From positions 27,580,788-27,644,787 of the forward strand of contig CM039508.1 in the NCBI GenBank assembly GCA_022432975.1: a stretch of DNA of 64,000 bases, given 5' to 3'. Position 1 is the stretch's first letter. Each line of letters opens with the position of its first letter. Positions 46,923 to 58,385 of this stretch are shown one piece after another. The DNA comes from Begonia masoniana. Lineage: Eukaryota; Streptophyta; Magnoliopsida; Cucurbitales; Begoniaceae. The position numbers and the translations under genes are program-made. A model generated the notes under the pieces. It was not told where the DNA came from and did not search any database. It saw only the letters and a program-made list of their open reading frames with translations.

Positions 46923-47799
46923 ACTCATCCGCATAATGTCCATATTTATTACAATTATAACATTTTACCTGAGATTTATCTCTCCCGGACCTTCCACCAC
47001 GTCTTCCATGACTTCGGCCTCCTCTTCCTCTTGAAGATTCACGCGAGTTTTGAGAAACGTCGGTGTTGGCTTCACCTCTTCCACCATGACCTGGACCACT
47101 GCGACCTCTTCCACATCCATGATTGTTCTCTTCCTTGAGTTTGAGTTTGAGTTGGAGAAGTTGTTCTACGGTCTCATTTTTCTCCATCTTCTTTTTCTTT
47201 TTCTCCTCATAGGCTTGCAACGAGCCTATGAATTGTTCAATCGAGATGTTATCGAGATCCTTTGTCTCCTCAATTGTCATGGCGATGATCTTGAACTTTG
47301 TATTTAGGCTCCGTAGAACCTTCTCCATGACATGAAAATCGGCGATTTCTTCACCGTTCCGTCTTAATTGGTTGACAATGGTCATTACTTTTGTGTGATA
47401 TTCCGCTATCATCTCCGTCTCCTTCATCTGTAATGATTCAAACTCGCCACGTAAAGTTTGCAACCGTACCTTTTTCACAATATCGGCTCCTCTATGAGTC
47501 GATTGGAGCTTGTCCCATGTTGCCTTTAACGTCACAGCATTGGCAATGGTCTCAAACGTGTCTTCGTCCACCGATTGGTACAAGATATAGAGGGCCTTCT
47601 TGTCCTTCTTTCTTGTCTCCTTTAACGCATCTTTTTGCGCTTGATCGGCTCCTGCTTTCGGCTCTTGAAAACCGTTTTCCATGATTTCCCACAAGTCTTG
47701 TGCTCCTAGTAACGCCTTCATCTTGATGCTCCAGTTGTCATAGTTGAGCTTTGTAAGCATCGGTAGTTGAAGTGGACCCATTCTCCCACCGTTGGCCAT
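46923..47799 (-). pseudogene. Copia gag of element E, cut by element F
   Basis: The likely start is ATG 47799 (MANGGRMGPLQLP), because the in-frame ATG upstream lies in the primer-binding site. The protein has the UBN2-type copia gag fold: LTKLNYDNWSIKMKALLGAQDLW near the start, then ALKATWDKLQ-like and LQTLRGEFESLQMKE regions. A basic Gly/Arg-rich segment and the zinc knuckle CYNCNKYGHYADEC follow. A few residues after the knuckle the frame runs into F at 46918-46922. It resumes at 38089 on the other side with linker and protease. Gag packages the element RNA. Confidence 0.93.
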
Positions 47800-47823
47800 T
47801 ATCCACTCTTTTTTTTTTTTACT

Positions 47824-47834
47824 CTCTGATACCA
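47824..47834 (-). other. Primer-binding site of element E
   Basis: The minus strand reads TGGTATCAGAG two bases inside the right LTR, which makes that LTR the 5' one. Confidence 0.9.
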
Positions 47835-47836
47835 CT

Positions 47837-48085
47837 TTGTTAGCAAAAGAAAATATGTAAAGGACAAAGGTTGGAAAAGATGTGTTTATTCGTTCAACTA
47901 AACATACTTTTATAGGCTTACAAAAGAAACAACTAGGGAATACTAATTGTTAAGAAACTTAAATATCATCAAATGCTCAGACCCAAACTCCCAAATTAAA
48001 CACTATCGGTTATACAACCAAAAGCCACACACAACTTAAATGCCATAAATAAAGTTTAATATCAAAACCTTTTATTTTCTCAACA
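47837..48085 (-). repeat. 5' LTR of element E
   Basis: It is the 249-bp partner of 34582-34836. It begins TTGTTAGC and ends TTTTCTCAACA in plus coordinates, and the repeated AGCCT follows. Confidence 0.93.
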
Positions 48086-48256
48086 AGCCTGTCAAGGGCA
48101 TCACCATCAAGACTTACAGCAGCTGCCCCCATATGTTTCAACTCTGTCAGGCGATTCAGGGGGAAAATTGTTTTGTACGATAAAGCCAACCGTCTGGGTT
48201 GTCCCCAGTGAAAACAACCATTTCGAGCTTGTGGTGTGTGGAGTCTCAGGGATATG
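48086..48256 (-). pseudogene. Gypsy gag remnant H, middle piece
   Basis: Minus-strand readings in two frames give KLEMVVFTGDNPDGW and NRLTELKHMGAAAVSLDGDAL, both typical of the gypsy gag region before the capsid-like domain. The shift between frames lies near 48165. The end joins in frame to 34581 after removal of element E. The start borders element G; its partner piece is at 52995-53186. Confidence 0.8.
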
Positions 48257-48491
48257 TGTTAGCATATAGCATTATAGTTTATTTCTACTTATGATTTATT
48301 CTTAATTATAGCATTTTCCTTATTTAGCATTGGCATTATGTTAGTATATATATATACATAGACATTTACACTGTAATTATGATTTTCATTCAAGTTGACA
48401 AATACAGAAGAGAAATCTATCTCTCACGTTTCACTCTCTCCTATTCTCTCTTTCTTCTTCTGTCTCCTTCCTCATTCTCAGAATCATAACT
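48257..48491 (+). repeat. 5' LTR of element G
   Basis: It starts TGTTAGCATATAGC and ends CAGAATCATAACT. A TA-rich stretch (TATATATATACATAG near 48340) may act as a TATA region (inference). Confidence 0.92.
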
Positions 48492-48504
48492 TGGTATCAG
48501 AGCT
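48492..48504 (+). other. Primer-binding site of element G
   Basis: TGGTATCAGAGCT follows the 5' LTR directly and runs into the gag start codon at 48505. Confidence 0.9.
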
Positions 48505-49440
48505 ATGGCGTCTTCAAGCTCCACAGTTCCAAATTCTCCCCTTGCTGCCTCTCTTCCTCCTTTCCCCTCCATGAACGAAACTCTAAAAATTAAACTGAAT
48601 TCAACAAATTTCCTCGTCTGGAAATCCCAACTCCTCAACGTTGTCATTGCAAACAGGATTGACAACATCCTTGATGGCTCTTTTCTTTCTCCTCTCCAAT
48701 TTCTTGAATCCTAACTAAATCCAGATTTTTCAACTTGGCAGCGCTATAATAGGCTCATCATGAGCTGAATTTTCTCCTCTATCTCCGAAGAAATTCTTCC
48801 CCTAATTGTGAGCCTCAACACTGCAAATGCAATGTGGATAGCTCTCGGTCAAAATTTTTCCTCCACCTCCTTGGCCAGAATAACAGATTTACGCAATCAA
48901 CTACAAAGTTTATCAAAGGATGGACTCTCGGCCACGGCATATATACAGAAGATTACAAAAATATGCAATACCTTTTCAGCCATCGGACAGCCGGTTTCCT
49001 ACCGTGATCACCGAATCTACCTCCTTAGTGGTCTGGGTAGTGACTATAATCCGTTCGTGACCTCTATCACGAGCTGATCCGATCAACCAACTCTCGGCGA
49101 GGTCGATAGCCTCCTTCAGAGCTATGACTTTTGTCTGGAAAAACATAACTCTTCTTCACTTCCGAATCTGAGCTCCCTTTAAGCCAATGTCGGTGTTCAG
49201 CGGCCGTTCCGTCATCCTCGGCCATCGTTCAACCAGAATTTTGAGAGACCTAATTTTGCGCCTCCTTTCCCGAACAATCAGGTGATACACAGTTCGGGCT
49301 CTGCCAACTATCCACAAACAGGTTGGCAATCCCCTCGACCCGGATCAAATCGGCCCAAGTGTCAAATTTGTTTTAAGGTGGGCCATTAAGCAGCCCATTG
49401 CTATCATCGGTTGAATGGGTCCTATCGGCCAAAACACCCT
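48505..49440 (+). pseudogene. Copia gag of element G
   Basis: It starts at ATG 48505 (MASSSSTVPNSP) right after the primer site. It shows the copia gag pattern LNSTNFLVWKSQLLN, then NTANAMWIALGQNFSSTSLARITDLRNQL and GLGSDYNPFVTSI. A TAA at 48712 and stops near 48765 and 49075 break it. A zinc knuckle remnant (CQICFKVGH, stop, AAHC) lies near 49360-49395, itself holding a stop codon. The frame is otherwise retained. Confidence 0.88.
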
Positions 49441-49579
49441 TCTAGCCCATACCAAAATAACACCTACCCATCTCCCACATACCCCACTTACCCCAACCCA
49501 AATACTCAACCATCATATCCCAACCTGCCTTACTCCAATCCAGTAAACCCAAACCCATAATTCTCCACCTCGCACAACC

Positions 49580-50720
49580 CGAATCCCCTTTTATCCTCAG
49601 CTCAAGCAAACTCTGCTGGCTTTCTGCCACTTCCAAAGTCGACTGTCTCTGCGCCGACTGGTCAGTGGATGCTCGATTCTGGCGCTACTCATCATTTCAC
49701 GCCGGACCCCTCAATGCTGCAAAACCCTACACCATATCGTGGGTCTACTCACATTTTGACGGTTGACGGTAATTCCCTCACCATTGCTAATTCTGGTTCT
49801 GCTGAGATTAAAACTGTTAATCGGTATCTTCTGTTAACTCATGTTTTCCATGCTCCACTACTCTCTCATAATCTCTTAAGCATTCATCTATTATGTCGTG
49901 ACAATCCGATTTTCGTTGAATTTTACTCCGATTATTTTTTGATTAAGGATCAGAGTTCATCCCAGATCATTCTTCGGGGTTCTCTCAGTAATGGCCTTTA
50001 CAAAACTCCTTCTGCCGCTCATGTTTTATCTCTGTCATCCACAAATTCGGCCCCTGCATCCTCAGAAAAATTTTCTACTTCTGATTTGTGGCACTCCCGT
50101 CTCGGCCATCCATCCAATGCTGTTTTAATTTCTGCTTTACGCTTATGTAATGTTTCATTTGATCGTTCTATTTCTGTTAAACTCTGTATTGCTTGTCATA
50201 TGAGTAAAAACCATTGGTTGCCTTTTACCAATTCTACTTCGCATGCTGTCAAACCATTTGAACTTATGCATATGGATGTGTGGGGTCCATCCCCTATTTC
50301 TTCCGTTACGAGTGATCGTTATTTTTTGCTCTGTGTTGATGATTGCACTCATTTTACATGAATATTTCCATTAAAATTAAAAAGTGCTGTTCATCAAACT
50401 TTTTTGACTTTTACCGAGTTTGTTCACACACAATTTGGTTGCCACATTAAAAGTGTTCAATCTGACTGAAGTAGTGAGTTCCAATCTTTAACCCATATTT
50501 TTCAATCTCTTGGTATTCATCATAGAGTTTCTTGTCCTTATACACCAAATCAAAATGGTCACGTTGAACGCAAAAATCATCATGTGGTTGAAACTAGTTT
50601 GACACTACTCTTTCATTCATCTGTACCCCAACATTTTAGGCCTTATGCTTTTCGCACGGCAACTATGTTGATTAATTTTTTACCAACACCAGTTTTAAAA
50701 AATAAATCTCCTTTTGAATG
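49580..50720 (+). pseudogene. Copia protease and integrase, element G
   Basis: The protease active site reads WMLDSGATHHFT (about 49665-49700). The integrase zinc region reads LWHSRLGHPSNAVL...CIACHMSKNH (about 50090-50215). The core has LMHMDVWGPSP, CVDDCTHFT and NQNGHVERKNHH. A TGA near 50359 and another near 50467 break the core. The remainder up to 50720 reads on in the integrase frame (FLPTPVLKNKSPFE). Between 50720 and 51290 the frame is lost through shifts. Confidence 0.88.
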
Positions 50721-51289
50721 TTTATTCAACTCTATACCTCCATACACATAACTGCGTGTCTTTAGATGTTTGTGTTTTCATTTTCTTCGACCTTTCAATC
50801 AAAATATACTACAGCCCCGCTCTCTCCCTTATGTCTTTTTGGGTTATAGCTCCCATTACAAGGGCTCTCAGTGTCTCAACCCTTTATCAAATCGAGTTCA
50901 TATCACCCGTCATGTCACATTTGATTAATCGTCCTTCCTTTTCTCCTCTTTTCCTCCATCTTTGCCATCTTCATCTCTATTCCTATCGTATCTTTACCCA
51001 TTCCCTCATTCCATACTCCACACAAACCTCCCACCGATCGCATTTCTGTTAGTCCACCCAATCACTCTCTCACCTCCATTATACCTATTTCTTCTCCTCA
51101 TGTCCCAACTCTCCCTGATCACTAGAGCACTAGATCACCTACCGTCAACTGTCATTCCATGAGAACTCGATCCAAATATGGCATTACCAAACCCAGGGCT
51201 CTATCGGCCCTCATAGATTTATCCTTTGAACCCAAGACCTTCCTCAAGCCTCAAAAAGCACTCATTGGATGGCTACTATGCACGATGAA

Positions 51290-52560
51290 ATTTCTGCTCT
51301 TCATAAGAATAATACTTGGCAACTAGTTTCATTACCCATAGGTGCAAAAATTATCGATTGCAAGTGGGTTTTCAAAACAAAGTTAATTCAGATGGCTCGA
51401 TCAGTTGTTATAAAGCAAGGTTAGTAGCAAAGGGGTATGATCAGACTGAGGGAGTTGATTATGAGGAGACATTCAGTCCAGTGGTCAAATCTACTACCAT
51501 ACGCACAATTTTGGCCTTAGCTTTTTCTCTTTGATGGATAATCAGACAGCTGGATGTAAGCAATGCCTTCTTACATAGAGATTTATCTGACACAATATTT
51601 ATGCAGCAACCTCCAGCGTTCGTTGATACCTCTCATCCGTCTGTTGTTTGCTTATTACGGAAAGCTCTATATGGCCTCAAATAGTCTCTGAGGGCTTGGT
51701 ACAACAAGTTATATCATGCTTTGCTTGCATGGGATTTCTCAGCTTCAAAATCTGATGCATCATTATTTATATTACACCAAGGATCTTTCACGCTACTTAT
51801 GTTAGTATATGTTGATGACATCATCCTTACTGGTAACTCCGCCACTTTATTGGATCAGTTTGTCAATTATTTACATAAACAATTTGTGGTTCGCAATCTA
51901 CGCCCCATCTCCTTCTTCCTTGGTATTTCAGTTACTCACACTACTTCTGGTATGCATTTTTCACAGTCTAGATATATCCTTGAGTTGCTTCACAAGGCCA
52001 ACATGGACTCTTGCAAGCCTGTCCCTACTCCAATAGTCTCAAGTCCTGTATTGTCAAAAAATTCTGGCACCCCTTTACCAGATGGCTATCTTTACCGCAG
52101 CATCGTTGGAGGCTTACAGTATTGCTACCTTACCCGTCTACATATAGCTTTTGCAGTTAACAAAGTTAGTCAATTTATGCATGCCCCTACTGACATTCAC
52201 TAGCAGTCTGTTAAACGCATTTTACGTTATCTGCAAGGGACACTATCACTTGGTATACAATTCTCCCCTTCCTTACAGTGTAACTTAATATGTTTTACTG
52301 ATGCCAATTGAGCGTGTCCTGATGACCGTAAAAGCACCAGTAGATATTGCATATTTTTAGGATCTAATCTTATCTCCTGGTCTTCCGTTAAACAAAAGTT
52401 TGTCTCCCGCTCGAGTATTGAATCTGAATATCGGAGCATCGCAAATGGCGCAGCATAAACCATTTGGTTACAGTCACTTCTCACGAAGATTGGTATTATC
52501 TCTTCCAATATTCCTAAAATATACTGTGATAATTTGAGTGCAACTATTTAGCATCAAACC
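51290..52560 (+). pseudogene. Copia reverse transcriptase and RNase H, element G
   Basis: RT motifs are in order: [23 protein letters not shown] (51415-51480), QLDVSNAFLH (about 51550), KALYGLK-stop (about 51665), LVYVDDIILTGN (about 51800) and YLTRLHIAFAVN (about 52130). RNase H follows with [26 protein letters not shown] and [13 protein letters not shown]. Stops lie at about 51534, 51681, 52201, 52309 and 52456, several where the family has W or Q, so most are transition mutations. Confidence 0.9.
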
Positions 52561-52761
52561 CAGTCCTGCACTCAAAATCCAAGCATGTAGAGATTTATTT
52601 TCATTTCGTTCGAGACATGGTGCAAAAGAAGTCCTTGATTGTGAAATTTACCCCTTCACACTCCCAACTCGTTGATGCTCTCACCAAGCCTCTCCCTCCA
52701 TCAAGTTTTTCTGCATTTTCATCCAAGATCTTCGGCCAACGGCCTTGCTCTTAAGGGGGGA

Positions 52762-52994
52762 TGTTAGCATATAGCGTTATAGTTTATTTCTACTTATGGT
52801 TTATTCTTCATTATAGCATTTTTCTTATTTAGCCTTGACATTATGTTAGTAGATATATACATAGACATTTACACTGTAATTATGATTTTCATTCAAGTTG
52901 ACAAATACAGAAGAGAAATCTATCTCTCATGTTTTACTCTCTTCTATTCTCTCTTTCTTCTTTTGTCTCCTTCCTCATTCTCAGAATCATAACT
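52762..52994 (+). repeat. 3' LTR of element G
   Basis: It is preceded by the purine tract AAGGGGGGA (52753-52761). It has the same ends as 48257-48491, with about ten scattered substitutions. Confidence 0.92.
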
Positions 52995-53186
52995 ATATGG
53001 AGGTGGGACAGGTTCACTTGTCCCCTTCGATTCCTGAGGATGGAATTGATTCATGTGACTTGATTCTAGTGGCCAAATATGAAACTTCCCTTTGCGGTGG
53101 CCTGTGGTATTCCTCCGCCTAACGTAGACAATGATTCGTGGATGGAGTCTTACAGGATTGCTTGACACTTCTAGGATCGGGAACAA
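52995..53186 (-). pseudogene. Gypsy gag remnant H, N-terminal piece
   Basis: The minus-strand reading ends ...EPVPPPY at the target site of G and can be joined to the middle piece at 48256. The piece itself has little that is diagnostic. I assign it to H because of its position and because the flanks of G fit together across the ATATG duplication. No LTR of H is visible to its right before the MULE. Confidence 0.5.
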
Positions 53187-53280
53187 ACAATTGATCTACT
53201 TGCACTTCTTGGATCATCTATATTCGCTTCAAATACTAAAACATTGAATATTCAAACACATATTTCTTAATATTTTTGTG

Positions 53281-53463
53281 GAGTAAAAACCAATTTGAAT
53301 TTCAAAAAAAACCTAACAACTAAATTCTTAAAAGGGTGGTCGATCACTCCCGTTCTGTCCAGTGCTTACATGGCACTAGAAATATTGGGTCGGGAGGTTG
53401 ATGTAAGAGGTAGAGACCTCTGTTCAACGTGTACTACACGTGATTTGAGAACGATTGGTCACT
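53281..53463 (+). repeat. Left TIR of the MULE
   Basis: It is the inverted counterpart of 57967-58261. The strongest match is from about 53370 (GGCACTAGAAATATTGGGTCG) to 53463. It is followed by a subterminal zone (53465-53890) of degenerate repeats of about 100 bp, each with CGAC-C-TC-TTCCCTA-like and AATTTTAGGGG parts, including a run of 12 or more G near 53711. Confidence 0.85.
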
Positions 53464-54012
53464 GCTCCAGAACGGCTTCTCGTTTCTGGCACCCAAATTT
53501 TAAGGGTGTTCGAGAACCTAGGAGGAGGGGGTCCATGCCTCGGAGCGACCCTCTATTCCCTACCTCCCTATTTTAGGGCGTGATCGGGAATAGGAAGTCC
53601 TCGCCTGGGAACGACTCCTCTTTCCCTACGTCCCCAATTTTAGGGGCTCCTCTGGAACAAAGGGTCACTGCCCGGATCGACCCCCCGTCCTAAAGTAATG
53701 TCTAAGAAAAGGGGGGGGGGGGGTCGTGTCAAGGCGGGATCCTCTCGTTTTGTGCCCTAATTTTTTAAGGGGTGATAACTGGAGGTTCGCGCCCTGGATC
53801 GGCCCCTCGTTCTCAAGCGAAATGTTTAAGAATAGGGGGTCATGTCGGGACGGTGACCCCTCGTTCTCAGCTCTAATTTTGAGAACTTGGAGCTGATCCC
53901 CGAGTTTATATAAGAAATCGGCCCCCTTCCACCCTCCACTTTTGGAAAAACCTATTTTCTCTCGGTCCCCCTGCGATTCCGACCCAAAATTTGACCATTT
54001 AACGCCCCCATT

Positions 54013-55280
54013 GTGTTGATTTCTTCATCCCTAAGCGTTTCCTTTAAATATTGTCTAAAAAATCCCACAAATTCAAGCCATAAATCGTCCAAATCCCCAA
54101 TTCGACCTAAATCGCCAAATTCTGCTCAAATTGCTCCCAAATCGACAATTAAACGAAAGGTCACCCCGTCACAAGGTGGTCCGACGGAACGTGCTCCACC
54201 GAATCGCCCATCGTTGTAACAAGGACGACAATCTCAAGGGGGTCCGACAAACCAAGCATCGTCATCACAAGGTGCTCCAACTCAAGAGCGACGACCGCCA
54301 ACTGGATATTTTTCTATTGAATTTTGAAATCAGATGTGTCAAGTGATGTTTGAGCGGGATATGTCAAACCGTTCGATTATTCATTCAAAGACTGTCAACT
54401 TTAGAGGTTGGGAGTAATTGGAGATCAAGAATATTTTCGACAGGATTGACCTACACGAGGTGTACTGATCGAGGGACGATAGCTGCGAGCGAATTATTAA
54501 CTTGTTTTATACAAATTGACCTCTACTGGGAGGGTAGAAAGTTTAAAGACGTACTTTCTTGGTACATAAATTGTTATACCTCTAGATATGGTTAATGAAT
54601 TGCTTGGGTTTGCTGGAAAAGGAATTGAAGTGGAGAGATACAACCAGGCTTCCCAAGATTGTGATTTTTTCATATCGACTGAGGGACTAGAATTCCTTAG
54701 GGAATTTCACTAGAATCTCAACATCGTAGGGTCGTGAAGCCGAGATCCAGGGATTTAAATGTCAGAGCTCGGGTTATTCACAATCTGATAACTCGCACAC
54801 CATTCTAGCTCGAGATGGACATAGAGATCTCGTGAGCTACATGGATCTCTATGTGATGGAGAAGTTGTATAACGGGAAGAAGTTTGACCATAGCTTCATG
54901 ATTTTAGGTCACATGCATGATCATTCGGACATGCAACAAGAATCTGCCATACGACTCGTTGATTCAGAAGATCGTCGAGGTAGCTTGGATTTAGCTACCG
55001 ATTGGAGAGCAGATGAGAGCACAGAGATCTGGCAATGTATTTGATAGACTTTATTTGATTCGGATGATCCTAGTTGAAGTTGACGGGACTTGAGTGGTCA
55101 AGGGAGATTATGGAACCTCCACCTCTGTAGATGTTCCTATGGAAGACGTCATCGCGCGACCATTGTCTCCCTACACGGCTAGTAGGTGAGACATGATGGA
55201 GCATAGATTAGAGTTCCTCATAGGCAGAGTCGAGGAGCTTACCATGTCACAAAGAGATAACGACGATGACTCATAGTAGT
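54013..55280 (+). other. Plus-strand segment inside the MULE, possibly a decayed gene
   Basis: Short plus-strand frames follow one another here: Lys/Ser/Pro-rich 54013-54219, then 54350-54600 with IIHSKTVNFRGW, FDRIDL and LSWYINCY, then 54832-55044 with MDLYVMEKLYNGKKFDHSFMI. The layout suggests an old second gene, perhaps of the plant transposon-associated kind, with stops and shifts. I do not recognise a family with any certainty. It might also be captured host sequence. Confidence 0.35.
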
Positions 55281-55289
55281 TTTAGTTTA

Positions 55290-55640
55290 TGTTTTTTATT
55301 TCATTTTATGTACTTTATAGTTTATATTTGTACTTTAGTTTATGTTTGTCATTCAGTTTATAGTATATGGTGTATGATTGTACTATGTTTGTCATTTAAT
55401 TTATGATATGTAGTGTATGGTTGTACTTTACTGTTTGGTTGTACTTTATGGTCGTACTTAATTATCTAGATTTAGCTTTGGATTATAAAATTGTGATTTG
55501 AATATGCATCAATTGTTTGAAGCTAGCTATGAACGAGTCATAAAATAAAAAAAAACTATACCCAAATTTACAACTTTATCTCATTATAATAAATACATAA
55601 ATTACACATTATAATATAATAACTACATAAATTACAGTTT
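55290..55640. other. AT-rich spacer in the MULE
   Basis: TTTAGTTTATG and GTACTTTA-type words recur several times between 55290 and 55460. I see no gene. Confidence 0.5.
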
Positions 55641-55929
55641 GAATAGTCATAAATTTATGCATCTTCCTTGTATAGAAGATTCTTGCACATAATGAAAAAG
55701 TGTGTTTACGAGCGAAATGTGTTGAAATGTATCTGTGTCCCGTCAAATGTATGGAAACCCATAAATATGTCTTGCGAAGCAGAAGTGGAAGCAGTGCCTA
55801 AAGTGGATCCTATATCAAGACAAGTGCGACTATTATACGCATGATGCCGAAATATACCACACAACATCGTTGAGCTCTTCCTAGTAATTGTAAAACTTAG
55901 CAGCTCATCGACATATCACATTTTTTTCT

Positions 55930-57781
55930 TATTCGGCCTTCTAGGTTGGCCCTTTCTTATGGCGGAAGAATTTGCTTCATATTTTCAACGGGCAGCCACA
56001 TGTGTTGGCCACTAAGCGGATGAATGAAGTGTGAGTACATTTGCAGATAAGTTCCCCGGTGATAGTATTGATGAACATAATTTTTCGGTGTTAATCTCAT
56101 GAAATGAATGCAGGGAATGGAATGGACACATAAGATTCCTTTAAACTCTCACTTGTAACAGTTGCACACACATGTATTTATGTCGACAAAATATTGTTCG
56201 TTGTTATTGGTAACCTCAAATCGTGCAGCTCCTGCAAACATAGGGCTCCAATTTCGAGCTGCATGTTCTAGCGTCACAAATCTTTTTTCTTATCTGAGAA
56301 CACAATACGTCTATTGACGAGGCCAACTTCTCATATTTTTTCACAATCCTAGTCATCAAGAACTTTTGGATCATCTCGAACATGGTTAGAATCGATTTGT
56401 CTCTTACAGGTAATAAACTGCGTTGAATTACTCGCATAAATTATTCAATCCTCTTTCACACTTGAGGATCGAACAAAATGCATGGCTAGCCCAATATCTA
56501 GAGTTTGTGCCTCGAAGATATGCGTAGAAATCTGGGTTAATCTGATATAGGTTCCTTATTTCTCTCTCAAAATTAGTAGTTGTGGTTACCTTGACTGCAT
56601 TCTACATTGCATCTCTGTATACTTTGACCCAAAATTGATTTTTGAAATTTGCATACATATGCTAGAGGTAGTAGTGGTGTTCAGGTGACGATAATTCCTG
56701 CTACACAACAGGCAACAACCTCTGATATTTGAAAGAACAACAGAGTCAATATGAAACAATATAACTACCACAACACCTCAATATTCCAAAGAACAATAAA
56801 AAATGCATTATATTTTTTGTCGATCAGAAACAAATGTCTATCTGTATTCTGATTCAGTATGTAGGTTTTCCTTCCATAATTTCCAAAACTAAGTCCATGA
56901 GTTCATATACTCTGATTCTACATTGGCAACAACAAGAAGATATAATTGATCGTTGTCATCAATGCTGACAACTGTCAATAATTGGTTGGGACACAAGCCC
57001 TTCAAATGGCAGTTATCCAAACTGATAATAAGTCTACCATACTGTAACAAACATATCTTGCAAGCAGCCATACACATATACATTTTTTTGAATACACATG
57101 AATTATCGGAAGAGCCCACCTAATAAGTCTGTAAGCCTAATGTGCCACCCAGATTTGATTTACGTATTTCTTCTGCGTACAACAACAATAGCTTGTATTG
57201 TTCATCGTTCTTCCCTTCATTAAGTTTTTTAGCTTCGCTTCTTGCTCTTTTGGCAAAACTTGATGTAATGTTGACATTCAAATCTTTCCTCACTTTCTTG
57301 ATAATGGAAGGAATTTCTCACTTAGGTTGACTTTTGAACCTATCCCAATAATAATTTGCCACCTATTTTGCAATAGCGTGTCGATTCTCAATTTTCCTTG
57401 AACAGTTGTGAGAATCGTTAAAACTCTTTATTGAAAACGTAAGCTCATTTTACATCTTCGAACCCTGCAGTTGCCAATCACATCCGACTTCACAAACTGC
57501 CATCAGTCGCCGAGATTCACTTTTAATGAATTTGATCTTATAACCATTATTTAAAACATATTCTACTATTTCTTCTCTAATTGACTTTAAAGAACAATAT
57601 TTTTCTTCAGATAAAATTCCATCGAAATTTCTTTCCTTACCGATACCTTTTTCACCTTATCATCCTCCGAGTCGACTAGTGTTTGAACCTCATCGTCTAG
57701 AGTTTTCGAGGTCAAATGCACCTCTATTTCTTCGTTACCTTCTAGATGATCGAATGCCCGAAGATCACCATATATGGGCAT
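55930..57781 (-). pseudogene. MuDR-type transposase, broken
   Basis: The minus-strand reading order fits a plant MULE transposase, which cuts and rejoins DNA at the TIRs. An acidic N-terminal part starts at ATG 57781. A MuDR-type DNA-binding region follows (IREEIVEYVLNNGYKIKF, SFNDSHNCSRKIENRHAIAK, about 57360-57590). The transposase core has YGRLIISLDNCHLKGLCPNQLL and VANVESEYMNSW (56889-57040). Then comes MTRIVKKYEKLAS (about 56320). A SWIM zinc finger (CVCNCYK...CVHSIPCIH, about 56100-56175) and a PxxRKKxGRP-like basic tail end it. At least five stops and frame changes break it (for example near 57449, 57388, 57330 and 57121). Confidence 0.88.
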
Positions 57782-57966
57782 AGAGTACGAATACAGTATA
57801 TATTGTCATCACAAGCTGTTGTTTCGTCTAAATCAACTGATCTACTCGAATCAGAATCAATCGACGCCACTAATACATAGAAAATTTGCCAAAGCAAGAA
57901 AATTGTGGACATGTTTTAGGGTTTTCGCAATTCGAGGGTGAGAATGAAGGGTCATTTTCTTAAATA

Positions 57967-58261
57967 GTGTCGGTGAGCTCCCGTTCTCGAATCACATGCA
58001 GTGTACATTGAACGAGAGGGTCTTTACCCCCCACATCAACCCTCGACCTAATATGTCTAGTGCCACATAATCACTAGATAGAATAAGGGTTGATCGACCC
58101 CCAGTTATTGGCATAAATTCAAAACGAAGGGTGATCAACCACTCGCCAGGGTTTGATTCTTTAGATTTAGGATAGTTCTAGGTTTTAATTGTTAAAGTTT
58201 TTAGTTTATGAAGTGTTTCAAATTAACCTCATATTTTAGAGTTCAAATTAATTTTTACCCT
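57967..58261 (-). repeat. Right TIR of the MULE
   Basis: Read from 58261 inward it begins AGGGTAAAAATTAATTTGAA and later matches the left TIR along GGCACTAGACATATTAGGTCG. An extra inner block (about 58110-58220) is not found in the left TIR. Confidence 0.85.
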
Positions 58262-58385
58262 ATTTTTGTGCAAGGACTTAAAATGAGAATATATATTCAA
58301 TGTCGTATGTTTGTCACATACTACAAATGAGTACTTAAAATGCTTCGTGCAAGTCGAAATGCAAAGGAATCGAGGAGCAAATACT

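Larger units (their letters stand above)
34582..48085 (-). mobile_element. Element E: Ty1/copia retrotransposon, split by gypsy element F
   Basis: LTRs of 255 bp (34582-34836) and 249 bp (47837-48085), the target-site duplication AGCCT (34577-34581 and 48086-48090), a primer site, a G-run polypurine tract and all copia domains in the order gag, protease, integrase, RT, RNase H are present. With F and one target copy removed, the length is about 4.67 kb, normal for copia. It inserted into the gag remnant H, whose frame continues across it. The protein is broken by one in-frame stop, one frameshift and the insertion of F. Confidence 0.95.
48257..52994 (+). mobile_element. Element G: Ty1/copia retrotransposon, old and broken
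   Basis: LTRs lie at 48257-48491 (235 bp) and 52762-52994 (233 bp). The target-site duplication is ATATG (48252-48256 and 52995-52999), and a primer site follows the 5' LTR. All copia domains can be found, but many stops break them. The two LTRs show about ten differences over 235 bases, so G is clearly older than F. It sits in gag remnant H, in the opposite orientation. Its sequence differs from E throughout, so it is a separate family. Confidence 0.95.
53281..58261 (-). mobile_element. Mutator-like element (MULE) with long TIRs
   Basis: It is bounded by a perfect 9-bp target-site duplication, ATTTTTGTG (53272-53280 and 58262-58270), the Mutator length. The terminal inverted repeats are left 53281 to about 53463 and right about 57967-58261. 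They share GAGTAAAAA..AATTTGAA at the tip and a long inner stretch with GGCACTAGA.ATATTRGGTCG. The right TIR is longer by an internal block of about 100 bases. Inside is a minus-strand MuDR-type transposase pseudogene and a plus-strand segment of unknown nature. It lies downstream of the LRR-RLK gene. Confidence 0.92.
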
